NCBI GenBank assembly: GCA_027057815.1
Contig: JALURD010000217.1
Location: 573 to 8,606, forward strand
DNA length: 8,034 bases
Origin: Acidilobaceae archaeon
GTDB taxonomy: Archaea > Thermoproteota > Thermoprotei_A > Sulfolobales > Acidilobaceae
Direction of reading: 5' to 3'
In this document: one piece after another, positions 1-5,862 of the stretch
Layout of the letters: each line of letters starts with the position of its first letter
How positions within the stretch are numbered: position 1 is the first letter of the stretch
Made by a program: the position numbers and the translations under genes
The notes under the pieces: generated by a model
Database searches by the model: none
What the model saw: the letters and a program-made list of their open reading frames with translations, nothing else
Told to the model about the DNA's origin: nothing

Positions 1-417
1 GAGCACTATGTAACCCGTGTCCTCGGCGAGCGAGAGAGCATCCTTGAGTGGTATTCGTCGTGAGGCATCTGCGTTATACTCGTGGTTCCCAAGCACTATG
101 ACATTATGGCGTGAATAAGCCTTTAGCTTACTCATGAGATCCCCTATAACTTTGAGGCCTCTCGTTCTGGGATCCCAAGTGTCACCGCCCAAGATTAGAA
201 TATCCGGGTTTAACCGCCTAACTAAGTCTACAACGTAATCCCTTTCCCCAACACTGTGGACGTGTATATCAGGGAGGAATACCACGCTCTTACCCAGATT
301 TAAGTCCAGGCTCACCACCTCTACGTCGTCATAGCCGTCTAGGGAACCGGCTATTATGTAGAGTCCCGCTGCAACTATCAATGACTTAATGAATGACCTC
401 CTGGAAATCCTAATCAA
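1..417 (-). CDS. Tat-exported calcineurin-like metallophosphoesterase, N-terminal part (cut by the window edge)
   Basis: Translating the minus strand from 417 gives 139 residues with no stop before the window edge, so the C-terminus is missing. The start codon is TTG; an in-frame TGA lies seven codons upstream and no other start codon falls between them. A GGGAG stretch sits just 5' of the TTG. Residues 5-11 read SRRSFIK, a twin-arginine (Tat) export motif, followed by a hydrophobic stretch (about 13-25), so the enzyme is probably exported folded and may stay anchored outside the membrane. Metal-binding motifs of the calcineurin-like superfamily follow: D50-x-H52, G78-D79-x-x-D82, and G110-N111-H112-E113. 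The remaining His motifs should lie in the missing part. The family cleaves phosphomono- or phosphodiesters using two metal ions. The bacterial Tat-dependent member YkuE is a reasonable analogue, but the substrate cannot be inferred here. Fold assignment is firm; function is not. Confidence 0.88.
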   Translation of the reverse strand, partial: MIRISRRSFIKSLIVAAGLYIIAGSLDGYDDVEVVSLDLNLGKSVVFLPDIHVHSVGERDYVVDLVRRLNPDILILGGDTWDPRTRGLKVIGDLMSKLKAYSRHNVIVLGNHEYNADASRRIPLKDALSLAEDTGYIVL

Positions 418-455
418 CTCTCCCGACCTAGAAAGTCAGATACTAGTCTTTGCAA

Positions 456-464
456 CGTAAAAAC
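456..464. promoter_or_regulatory. TATA-like box that could serve either direction
   Basis: An AT-rich CGTAAAAAC stretch lies in GC-rich surroundings. Its centre is about 26 bases 5' of position 486, where the structured RNA candidate begins on the plus strand. Read on the minus strand it is GTTTTTACG and would start transcripts near 434, giving the phosphoesterase gene a leader of about 17 bases. Either or both uses fit archaeal TATA spacing. This is inferred from spacing only. Confidence 0.35.
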
Positions 465-485
465 CCGCCGCTAGCTGGGGGTTCT

Positions 486-567
486 GGGGCTGTGAAGAGG
501 AGCCATCCAGTGGCGCGAGCCCCTGAGGAGAGGGGGGCGATGGCGTCCACGCCCTTCACTGAGCCCC
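486..567 (+). ncRNA. Candidate kink-turn / box C/D-like small RNA
   Basis: This 82-base element fills most of a 154-base gap between two minus-strand genes. The outer arms GGGGC (486-490) and GCCCC (563-567) pair. Just inside them are a C-box-like GTGAAGA (492-498, one mismatch to RTGATGA) and a D box CTGA (559-562). The geometry matches a kink-turn exactly: a 3-base bulge (491-493), G494-A562 and A495-G561 sheared pairs, then A496-U560 and G497-C559. The minus strand does not form this motif. A second CTGA (523-526) and a GCGATGG (537-543) resemble D' and C' boxes. Nested pairing also exists: 502-507 with 539-544, and 519-524 with about 531-537. In archaea, L7Ae binds such kink-turns in 2'-O-methylation guide RNAs. 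Against this, the C-to-D' spacing (24 bases) is longer than the usual 12 or so, the C' box is weak, and simple pairing of 492-497 with 554-559 competes. It could instead be a 3' hairpin of the upstream operon. Confidence 0.35.
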
Positions 568-571
568 TCCG

Positions 572-1081
572 TTACTTAATCGAGTGCATTTCGCCGGAGT
601 GTGCTTTCCTTACCAGGAACCAGAGGAGGGGGAGGATCACTGAAGGGACTGTTATGAAGATGAAGTAGGTTATAACGATGGGCTTTAAGTCCATGGTTAC
701 TATGAGGGATGCGTCGCCTACAGTGGCTTCGGCGTGAAGCGTGCCTCCCCAGAGTATTAGGAGGAGGAATGCGAAGCCCAGTATGGCTGAGATGGCCCTG
801 ATTATAGGCTCTGCTATCGTGCCTGTCAGCGTGGATGCAGCTATGCTGAGGCCGAGGAATAGAAAGCCCGCGGCTAGGAATGCCTGCCTTGAAAGTGGGA
901 GGGTGGGAGGTGAGACTTCTCCCCCGCCGAGTAAGGGCGTCAGAGCCGTTGTGTAGAGGTAGTATGATACCATTGGGGCGAAGTATACCACTAGCACGTA
1001 ATACAGTATCCCCTTAACGATGCCCATAGCTAATGATCGGAGGAGCCGTGATACAAGCGTGGACCCGTTAGTCCCTGTCAT
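572..1081 (-). CDS. Unrecognised four-helix membrane protein, third gene of a small-membrane-protein operon
   Basis: I do not recognise a family. The 169-residue product has four probable membrane segments at about 22-48, 67-88, 94-115 and 135-157, with a proline/glycine-rich loop (50-63) between the first two and a short basic/histidine-containing tail. The ATG at 1081 is preferred over the GTG at 1090 because a strong GGGGTGAT Shine-Dalgarno ends five bases before the ATG, whereas the GTG lies inside that site. The gene follows the stop of its upstream neighbour by only five bases, so the two are almost certainly co-transcribed and probably translationally coupled. Topology suggests a structural or channel-like partner for the anchored ectodomain protein encoded upstream. 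No catalytic motif is visible. The coding call is good; the function is unknown. Confidence 0.8.
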   Translation of the reverse strand: MTGTNGSTLVSRLLRSLAMGIVKGILYYVLVVYFAPMVSYYLYTTALTPLLGGGEVSPPTLPLSRQAFLAAGFLFLGLSIAASTLTGTIAEPIIRAISAILGFAFLLLILWGGTLHAEATVGDASLIVTMDLKPIVITYFIFITVPSVILPLLWFLVRKAHSGEMHSIK

Positions 1082-1086
1082 AAATA

Positions 1087-1488
1087 TCACCCCTTGACGG
1101 GCGTCTCCATTGAAACGTTGAAGGAGTATAGGCCAGCTATCTTCCCGGTTATCCTTATCCTTAGCGTTTCTGCCTGGGCGAATTTGAGTGCGTCGATGTC
1201 GAGTGACACAACGTCGCCTGCCTGGAGGACGTCCTTGTGGGACGAGGCCGAGTCGAGCACAGTCCCGTTAGAGGAGAGGGCCGCTATTGATATGGTGAAG
1301 TCTTCTAGGGGGACTGTTATGTTGTAGTATAAGTTTATCTCGACCTTGGTCCCGGATAGGGCGAATGTTACGTTGAGTCCTCCATTATAGTATTGGAGCA
1401 TGAAGACTGCCAGGGGAGCGACTACTAGAGCTAGCGCTGTTAGCCCCACGAGCAACGCTATGACTCCCAGCATCGGTATGCGGTCCAA
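1087..1488 (-). CDS. Unrecognised single-anchor membrane protein with a sequon-rich external domain, second operon gene
   Basis: The product is 133 residues. One hydrophobic N-terminal segment (about 7-32) acts as a signal anchor, and the remaining 100 residues look like an all-beta external domain with alternating hydrophobic and polar strands. Four N-x-S/T sequons are present in that domain (N39, N56, N74, N124), consistent with heavy N-glycosylation of a surface-exposed crenarchaeal protein. The start is TTG, supported by a GGGAGGG ribosome-binding site six bases upstream. The gene lies 15 bases after the first operon gene and five bases before the third, whose ribosome-binding site overlaps its stop codon. 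I do not recognise the family. An immunoglobulin-like or LEA14-like beta sandwich is a guess only. Confidence 0.78.
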   Translation of the reverse strand: MDRIPMLGVIALLVGLTALALVVAPLAVFMLQYYNGGLNVTFALSGTKVEINLYYNITVPLEDFTISIAALSSNGTVLDSASSHKDVLQAGDVVSLDIDALKFAQAETLRIRITGKIAGLYSFNVSMETPVKG

Positions 1489-1503
1489 GGCGGCCCTCCC
1501 GCT

Positions 1504-1815
1504 CTACTTACCCCTAACCCCCTTCAGCAAGTCGACGCCCCTGGCTAGGAGTACTGAGCCTGCCGCGAGGGCCATGCCGAGGAATGCTATCCTCACAAGT
1601 AGGTCTAGAAGCACTTCGGCTCCGCCAGCTAGTAGGGCTTCAAGACTTGAAGCCGCCTCGGGGAGGCTGACCTTGTAGTTGTGGTACGCATCAATACTAT
1701 ACCTGAACACGACTAGGACTAGTATGAGGCCTGCTATGATCATCAGGTAAGCCACCGCGAGCTCCGCCTTCCCCCTATCCTGGAGTGCCAAGATGGCGCC
1801 ACCAAATGTATTCAC
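1504..1815 (-). CDS. Unrecognised two-helix membrane protein, first gene of the operon
   Basis: This 103-residue protein has two probable membrane helices (about 19-38 and 68-91), an N-terminal stretch with charged residues (11-18), and a basic C-terminus. The connecting segment (39-66) carries HNYK and an alanine/leucine-rich amphipathic part. The annotated GTG at 1815 is the first start after an in-frame stop, but it has no Shine-Dalgarno. A TTG at 1791 has a GGTGG site seven bases upstream and a TATA-like box (1831-1836) placed so that transcripts would begin near 1808; this would shorten the protein to 95 residues. It leads the operon, with a 15-base gap to the next gene. Family not recognised. 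The three products may form one membrane complex; this is inferred from gene order and spacing alone. Confidence 0.75.
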   Translation of the reverse strand: MNTFGGAILALQDRGKAELAVAYLMIIAGLILVLVVFRYSIDAYHNYKVSLPEAASSLEALLAGGAEVLLDLLVRIAFLGMALAAGSVLLARGVDLLKGVRGK

Positions 1816-1830
1816 AACAGGATCTTACGG

Positions 1831-1836
1831 AATTAA
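1831..1836 (-). promoter_or_regulatory. TATA-like box for the small-membrane-protein operon
   Basis: TTAATT on the minus strand stands out in the 92-base divergent gap (1816-1907). Typical archaeal spacing of about 26 bases would put the transcript start near 1808, inside the longest reading of the first gene. That favours the TTG at 1791 as the true start. No equally good box is visible for the plus-strand glycosylase gene in the same gap. Confidence 0.35.
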
Positions 1837-1907
1837 CCCTTTCACCTCTAAGAGAGCACCCAAAACCTAGCTAACGGAGAGCCCCTTAGGCCCAGCTGGT
1901 GGGCTAG

Positions 1908-2765
1908 TTGAAAGTGCGGCTTAACGAGGAGAGGGCCAGAGCCGTCGGAGCCGCTCTCAGGGAGATGGGGCCAGCGCCCATTCTACGCCTGGAAGAGTTT
2001 GATCCGCAGTATGACGCCGTTAGATCCGTTGTGGAAGTGCTGGGCAAGGGTGGCGCCATGGTTGTGACTCTTCTTACGGCGATATCAACGTATAGGCTTG
2101 CAATGAGGGCTGAGGACTACTGGATGTGCTTCTCGAACTACCTAAGCGGGAAGTCTATTAGCGTGGCGAGCGTCGGCGACGCGGTAGAGGCTGCCATAGG
2201 GTTCCTCAAGTCTTGCCCTGGCGCTAGGATACAGTTGGATGCAAAGATTCGCAGAGTCAGGAGAGCGGCAACTGCAGCTATGGACCTGCTCTCCCTCCTG
2301 CTCAAGGATCCCGGCAGACTGATAGAGGTGCACGGGAGCCTAGTACAGCGCCTGGCCAAGGGGTTGGGTCAGAAGCCTAACGCTAAGACTGTGGTCTTTG
2401 CCGTTAAGATGGCGTACTACGCTTACCGCGAGCGCGGCATCTCCGAGCCCGTCCCGATCCATATACCCGTACCTGTCGATGTCAGGGTAGCGTGCTCCTC
2501 GTACTCGTCTGGATTAGTAGACGTGCCGAGCTACAGGGATGTAGTGCGGGATCCCAGTCCGGCTCAAGAGGGCTGGTCAATAGCCTCCAGAGTCTCGGGT
2601 ATACCCGAGATCCACCTGGACGCGCTAGCGTGGAGCCTGGGAGCCATTGCAAGGGATGAACCCAACCCTGCCCCGGTCATGGAGAGGCTACTCCTCCGCG
2701 TGGGCGCGCCTGCCCATGCCGCCCGCAGGGTGGCCGCTGAGTTTTCTATTAGGAGGTGTAGGTAA
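1908..2765 (+). CDS. agog: Archaeal 8-oxoguanine DNA glycosylase/AP lyase (AGOG family)
   Basis: This enzyme removes 8-oxoguanine from DNA and nicks the abasic site, working in base-excision repair. The 285-residue sequence matches the crenarchaeal AGOG pattern I know from Pyrobaculum along its length: FDPQY near residue 31, an STYR..AED.W block (60-72), the AKTVVFAVK block (159-167), IPVPVDVRV (186-194), and SGIPEIHLDAL (230-240). The expected catalytic lysine is K160 (the Schiff-base nucleophile, aligned with K140 of the Pyrobaculum enzyme), and the helper aspartate is D191 in PVDVRV (aligned with D172). Length is slightly above the usual 240-270, mainly from the N- and C-terminal ends. The start is TTG, with a GGTG site six bases upstream; a GTG two codons later is a possible alternative. 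It is transcribed divergently from the membrane operon and converges on a small membrane-protein gene, so it is probably monocistronic. Confidence 0.92.
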   Translation: MKVRLNEERARAVGAALREMGPAPILRLEEFDPQYDAVRSVVEVLGKGGAMVVTLLTAISTYRLAMRAEDYWMCFSNYLSGKSISVASVGDAVEAAIGFLKSCPGARIQLDAKIRRVRRAATAAMDLLSLLLKDPGRLIEVHGSLVQRLAKGLGQKPNAKTVVFAVKMAYYAYRERGISEPVPIHIPVPVDVRVACSSYSSGLVDVPSYRDVVRDPSPAQEGWSIASRVSGIPEIHLDALAWSLGAIARDEPNPAPVMERLLLRVGAPAHAARRVAAEFSIRRCR

Positions 2766-2792
2766 AGAGTATGGGGAGTATTTATGGCTCCG

Positions 2793-3104
2793 TCACTTCT
2801 TCATTAGGATGCCTCCTATGATGGCTAGGATTGCTAGGCCGCAGGGTGCTATGAGTCCGAGGATCCCTCCTATCACCACGCCGAGCCATAGGCCGGCCGA
2901 TGCCGAGGCTAGCGCGAGTATCCCGCCGAAGACTCCAACTACGCCCATAATGTCTAGCTGGGATCCCCCTAGCCCGCCCAATATCGCACCGTTTGTTAGC
3001 GCCGCGATTAATGGCTTGCCGGCGAAGACAGAGTAGAGGCCTGATAGTAGGGCTAGCAGTGCTCCAATCACCGCTAGGGTCTTGCCTAGGGTAGCCCTCT
3101 CCAT
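2793..3104 (-). CDS. Unrecognised glycine/alanine-rich small membrane protein
   Basis: The product is 103 residues and almost wholly hydrophobic, with probable helices at about 8-28, 33-47, 52-70 and 72-98, and a lysine pair at the C-terminus. Repeated small-residue patterns (GG, GxxG, AxASA) suggest tightly packed helices. A single cysteine lies at position 88. The ATG start has a strong GAGGGTGAT Shine-Dalgarno three bases upstream. The gene ends 27 bases from the convergent glycosylase stop and is divergent from the transporter gene; the two may share the inverted-repeat control region at 3145-3183. No family or catalytic motif is recognised, and the similarity to other small four-helix proteins is only in composition. 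Confidence 0.75.
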   Translation of the reverse strand: MERATLGKTLAVIGALLALLSGLYSVFAGKPLIAALTNGAILGGLGGSQLDIMGVVGVFGGILALASASAGLWLGVVIGGILGLIAPCGLAILAIIGGILMKK

Positions 3105-3144
3105 TTTATCACCCTCAAACTTCTAATGCATTTATGCGCCTGGA

Positions 3145-3150
3145 GTTAAT
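3145..3150 (-). promoter_or_regulatory. TATA-like box for the 103-residue membrane protein gene
   Basis: ATTAAC on the minus strand lies about 26 bases before 3121, which would leave a leader of about 16 bases containing the GAGGGTGAT ribosome-binding site. A second AT-rich stretch, ATAAAT at 3130-3135, would put the start inside that site and is therefore less likely. Confidence 0.35.
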
Positions 3151-3170
3151 CTGCTAAGTGCTCTTAGCAG
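3151..3170. repeat. Perfect inverted repeat, probable operator
   Basis: CTGCTAAG (3151-3158) and its exact complement CTTAGCAG (3163-3170) flank a four-base spacer. The repeat sits between a minus-facing TATA-like box (3145-3150) and a plus-facing one (3177-3183), overlapping or abutting the BRE positions of both. This is where an archaeal dimeric repressor or activator would bind. It lacks a T-tract, so a terminator is unlikely. The regulator is not encoded in the window. Confidence 0.55.
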
Positions 3171-3176
3171 GGCGGG

Positions 3177-3183
3177 ATTAAAC
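3177..3183 (+). promoter_or_regulatory. TATA-like box facing the transporter gene
   Basis: ATTAAAC follows a purine-rich GGCGGG that could be a BRE. It would start transcripts near 3206, leaving a leader of about 116 bases before the transporter. A second candidate is ATATAT at 3253-3258, which is preceded by the short palindrome CGGT-G-ACCG (3244-3252) and would give a leader of about 40 bases. I cannot tell which is used. Confidence 0.3.
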
Positions 3184-3321
3184 GTATTAGCCCCTTCATT
3201 ATCCATTGCATCGGTTTTACCTTAATAACACGTATCTAAGTAGCGGTGACCGATATATCAGCCTTAACCCCTAGATGTCCTCGGCTTTCACCCGCACTCA
3301 TAGACTGGGTGGTAAGAGGAG

Positions 3322-4536
3322 TTGAGGGCTGACGCCAGGCTGGTATTGCTAGCATTGCTGGGGGGCATCACGTGGGGGCTCGCTTGGTCGGTGCTAGCCC
3401 CCTATCTTAGGGGCCTAGGCTACTCGGGAACAGAGTATGGCGCAATGGGTGGAATGACTGTAGTGACGAGCGCGCTCTTCACAATGGCTGGGGGCGTGCT
3501 GAGTGACACTCTCGGAGCGAGGAGGGTCCTAGCGCTAAGTCTCCCCCTCTGGGCTGGCGCTGTGGCCCTCATCTCAACAGGGGATAAGTTACTGGTCACT
3601 CTCGGCTTTCTGCTAAACGGCGTCTCCGGAGGTTTGGGGTGGACTAGCCAGCAGGCTCTCGTTGCGAGGAGTGGGAGGGACGAGGAGCTGCACTATATCT
3701 TCAGCTACGTGGCAGCAGCTAACACTTTAGGCGGTGCTATGGGGAGCTTTATGGGCTGGCTGCCCGTCATCGCATCCCGGAGCTACGGGATCCCCCTCGT
3801 GGAGGCTTACCGTATGACCCTAGAGGCCCTCTCAATACTTCCCCTTCTGGGTATCCCCCTAGCGCTCGGCGTCAGGGAGGAGGGCGTCACAGGCTCTGGA
3901 ATTCCGCGCCTGGCCACGATTAGGAGGCTGGGGAGGAGATTCTACTACATAGCGGCGGCTGAGATGATCATAGGCTTCGGGGCGGCCATGAGCATCCACA
4001 ACATCGACTACTACTTTGCCGCGAAGTATGGCGTTACCAGCGCCGAGCTCGGAAGCGTGCTTGGAGTGGAGCAACTTGTAATGGCGGCGCTGATGGTCAA
4101 GATTCCCTCAATAGCCGACAAGTACGGCGGCGTCTTGAAGATATACCTCGCGGTCACCTCGTCAAGCATACCGCTACTGATGGCCATGACGTTTACGAGT
4201 AATTACTACGTGGCGGCAACACTATACATAATCAGAACTGTGCTAATGAACGTAGCCAACCCGCTCTTCAACGCTTTCGTGATGAGGCAGGTACCCAGAG
4301 ACCTCAGAGGGGTCGCTAGTGCATTCCTAAGCCTATCCTGGACCATACCAGCGGGTGGAGGTAGGGCGGTTGGAGGCTACCTCCTAGACGTTAACTTAGA
4401 GCTTCCTCTCAGGCTCACCGCCCTGCTCTACGGCTTAGCACTAGGCTGGCTGGCGTCAGTCTTTAGGGAAGAGTTGAGTGGAAGGATCCCGGCGGTTGAA
4501 GGTAAAGAGGAGAGGGCCCCAGTCTTATTAGGGTGA
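3322..4536 (+). CDS. Major facilitator superfamily (MFS) transporter
   Basis: The 404-residue product has the size and hydrophobic pattern of a 12-helix MFS permease: six helices within about 1-185, a charged central loop (184-206), and six more within about 207-381. The helix 2-3 loop carries the MFS signature, G58-V-L-S-D62-T-L-G65-A-R67-R68. A weaker copy, A265-D266-K-Y-G, lies at the equivalent point in the second half, and a PRDLRG motif (325-330) lies near helix 10. The TTG start is forced from upstream by an in-frame TAA at 3313-3315; a GGTGG site lies nine bases before it and GAGGAG abuts it. The substrate cannot be read from the sequence; drug or metabolite efflux and sugar uptake are both possible. 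The gene is monocistronic and ends nine bases from the convergent tldE stop. Confidence 0.9.
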   Translation: MRADARLVLLALLGGITWGLAWSVLAPYLRGLGYSGTEYGAMGGMTVVTSALFTMAGGVLSDTLGARRVLALSLPLWAGAVALISTGDKLLVTLGFLLNGVSGGLGWTSQQALVARSGRDEELHYIFSYVAAANTLGGAMGSFMGWLPVIASRSYGIPLVEAYRMTLEALSILPLLGIPLALGVREEGVTGSGIPRLATIRRLGRRFYYIAAAEMIIGFGAAMSIHNIDYYFAAKYGVTSAELGSVLGVEQLVMAALMVKIPSIADKYGGVLKIYLAVTSSSIPLLMAMTFTSNYYVAATLYIIRTVLMNVANPLFNAFVMRQVPRDLRGVASAFLSLSWTIPAGGGRAVGGYLLDVNLELPLRLTALLYGLALGWLASVFREELSGRIPAVEGKEERAPVLLG

Positions 4537-4545
4537 TATGACAGG

Positions 4546-5862
4546 TTACTCTGCAGTCGTTAGCCTGGCGCTGGAGAGGAGTATGAACGGTATCCTTGTT
4601 GGGTGCCTAACTTCCCACCACTGGATAGGCCACTGCTGCCTTCCCAGGGCTTCTATGTTCTTGAGTATCCTGGGCATTGAGTCGGCTATCCTCACCCTGT
4701 GAGTGCATGCAACAGGCTTTCCGCCCTTCACTATGAATACTGCGTCCCTTGACACGGTTGAGAATGTTCCCTCCAGGTGGTTCTGGAAGCGTGTGTACCA
4801 GTTATTCGTTATGTAGACGCCGTCCCTCAGGGCCTCCAGCATCTCCTCCGGCGAGAGGTCGCCTGGCGCTACCTCAACGTTGAAGGGCCTAGGGAGTAGC
4901 CAGCCAGCGTTGCCCGTGGACTCCGCGTTCATGAGTTTGGCTGTCTTGGTGTTGTGCAGGAAGCTCTTAAGCATCCCGCGCTCTATTATAGTTTTGTCCC
5001 TCGTAGCTACGCCCTCGTCGTCGAAGCCCCTCGCCTCCGGGAGCTCCATGTCTCTGGGCTTGTCTATTATGGTCAAGTTCTCTGAGGCCACCAGGTCGCC
5101 CGGCTTCTTGTCGTGGAAGAAGCTGAAGCCGAATAACACCGCTCCAGCGTTGGCGGCCATAACTACTTCCTCTACGAGGTTGCCAGCGATCATGGGGGAG
5201 AGTAGAACCCTGTACTCGCCAGGCTCCAACTTCTCCCTCGGGAGCTTCGCGCACTCAGCCGCCAACTCCCTGGCCTGGCCTATGGCCCTCTTCGCGGCTG
5301 CCAGGTCGTACCTTGTCGAGGTCCAGCTCCACTGCCCGCTCGCGTCCCTACCCTCGAAGAACCTGGCGTAGCCGTTGAATGAAGTGTACTCGTAGTCGAG
5401 GTCAGCCCCAGCACTCGTAATCAGGTGAACCTTGTTATACTCCACCTTAACCATGCCAGCTGCCTTGCCGCGGGTCTCCTCCAACTCCAAGTCCTCGACA
5501 ATGAAGGAAACCTCTCCGCTCGACGCCGCCTCCTTGAGCTTAACGTCCACGCTTGAGAGGGGCTCCCCCGAGGGCTCTGGTAGTGGGGCGTACAGCGGGC
5601 TATCGCCGCTGTGCTTCACCGCCTCCACCGCCTCCGTGACAGCCTTCTCCGGGTCCTCAGCGTCGACCCACACCATCCCCATCTTCCTGCCGATGGCCGC
5701 GTATACCCCTATCTCCCTGTGCCTCCACGACTGTACGACGCTGACTCCCCTCTGGTAGAACTTTATCATAGACTCATACCCGTCGACTACTATTACCGCA
5801 TACTCGTCTACGAGGCCTTTCAGGGCCTTAACAACCGCGTCAAGGACTGCCTCCACGGTCAT
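4546..5862 (-). CDS. tldE: TldE/PmbA-like subunit of the TldD-TldE protease
   Basis: This is the 438-residue non-catalytic partner in the peptidase U62 (PmbA/TldD) family. It lacks the HExxxH zinc motif; the equivalent region reads NLVEEVVMAANA (228-239), as in other TldE proteins. Family features are present: an N-terminal mixed alpha/beta domain (about 1-130), a central domain, F280-D-D-E-G284, an N-A-G-W segment (318-321), and a C-terminal LKNIEAL...W..V..PT segment (400-422) typical of archaeal members. In bacteria TldD and TldE form a heterodimer that degrades unfolded peptides and trims some modified peptides. The ATG start overlaps the tldD stop in an ATGA arrangement, with GGTG just upstream, so the two subunits are translationally coupled. 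The gene ends nine bases from the convergent transporter. Confidence 0.9.
   Translation of the reverse strand: MTVEAVLDAVVKALKGLVDEYAVIVVDGYESMIKFYQRGVSVVQSWRHREIGVYAAIGRKMGMVWVDAEDPEKAVTEAVEAVKHSGDSPLYAPLPEPSGEPLSSVDVKLKEAASSGEVSFIVEDLELEETRGKAAGMVKVEYNKVHLITSAGADLDYEYTSFNGYARFFEGRDASGQWSWTSTRYDLAAAKRAIGQARELAAECAKLPREKLEPGEYRVLLSPMIAGNLVEEVVMAANAGAVLFGFSFFHDKKPGDLVASENLTIIDKPRDMELPEARGFDDEGVATRDKTIIERGMLKSFLHNTKTAKLMNAESTGNAGWLLPRPFNVEVAPGDLSPEEMLEALRDGVYITNNWYTRFQNHLEGTFSTVSRDAVFIVKGGKPVACTHRVRIADSMPRILKNIEALGRQQWPIQWWEVRHPTRIPFILLSSARLTTAE

Noticed and set aside
486..567. A tRNA gene, suggested by the paired GGGGC/GCCCC ends and the length of 82 bases
   Set aside because: No T-arm consensus (GGTTCRAATC), no D-arm and no anticodon stem of the right geometry can be fitted on either strand.
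450..668. A 72-codon plus-strand frame across the gap before the four-helix protein gene
   Set aside because: It has no ribosome-binding site, has a low-complexity basic composition, overlaps the end of a well-supported membrane protein gene, and contains the structured RNA candidate.
1400..1678. A 92-codon plus-strand frame across two operon genes
   Set aside because: It spans the junction of two opposite-strand genes that have good ribosome-binding sites and membrane topology; its composition is typical of an antisense shadow.
2647..3036. A 129-codon plus-strand frame overlapping the glycosylase end and the small membrane protein
   Set aside because: It is proline/serine/methionine-rich antisense sequence. 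The minus-strand frame has a strong GAGGGTGAT site and a consistent membrane pattern, and the glycosylase C-terminus is complete without it.
4880..5371. A 163-codon plus-strand frame opposite tldE
   Set aside because: It is a shadow of the tldE codon pattern; it is serine/alanine/leucine-rich, has no ribosome-binding site, and tldE is strongly supported.
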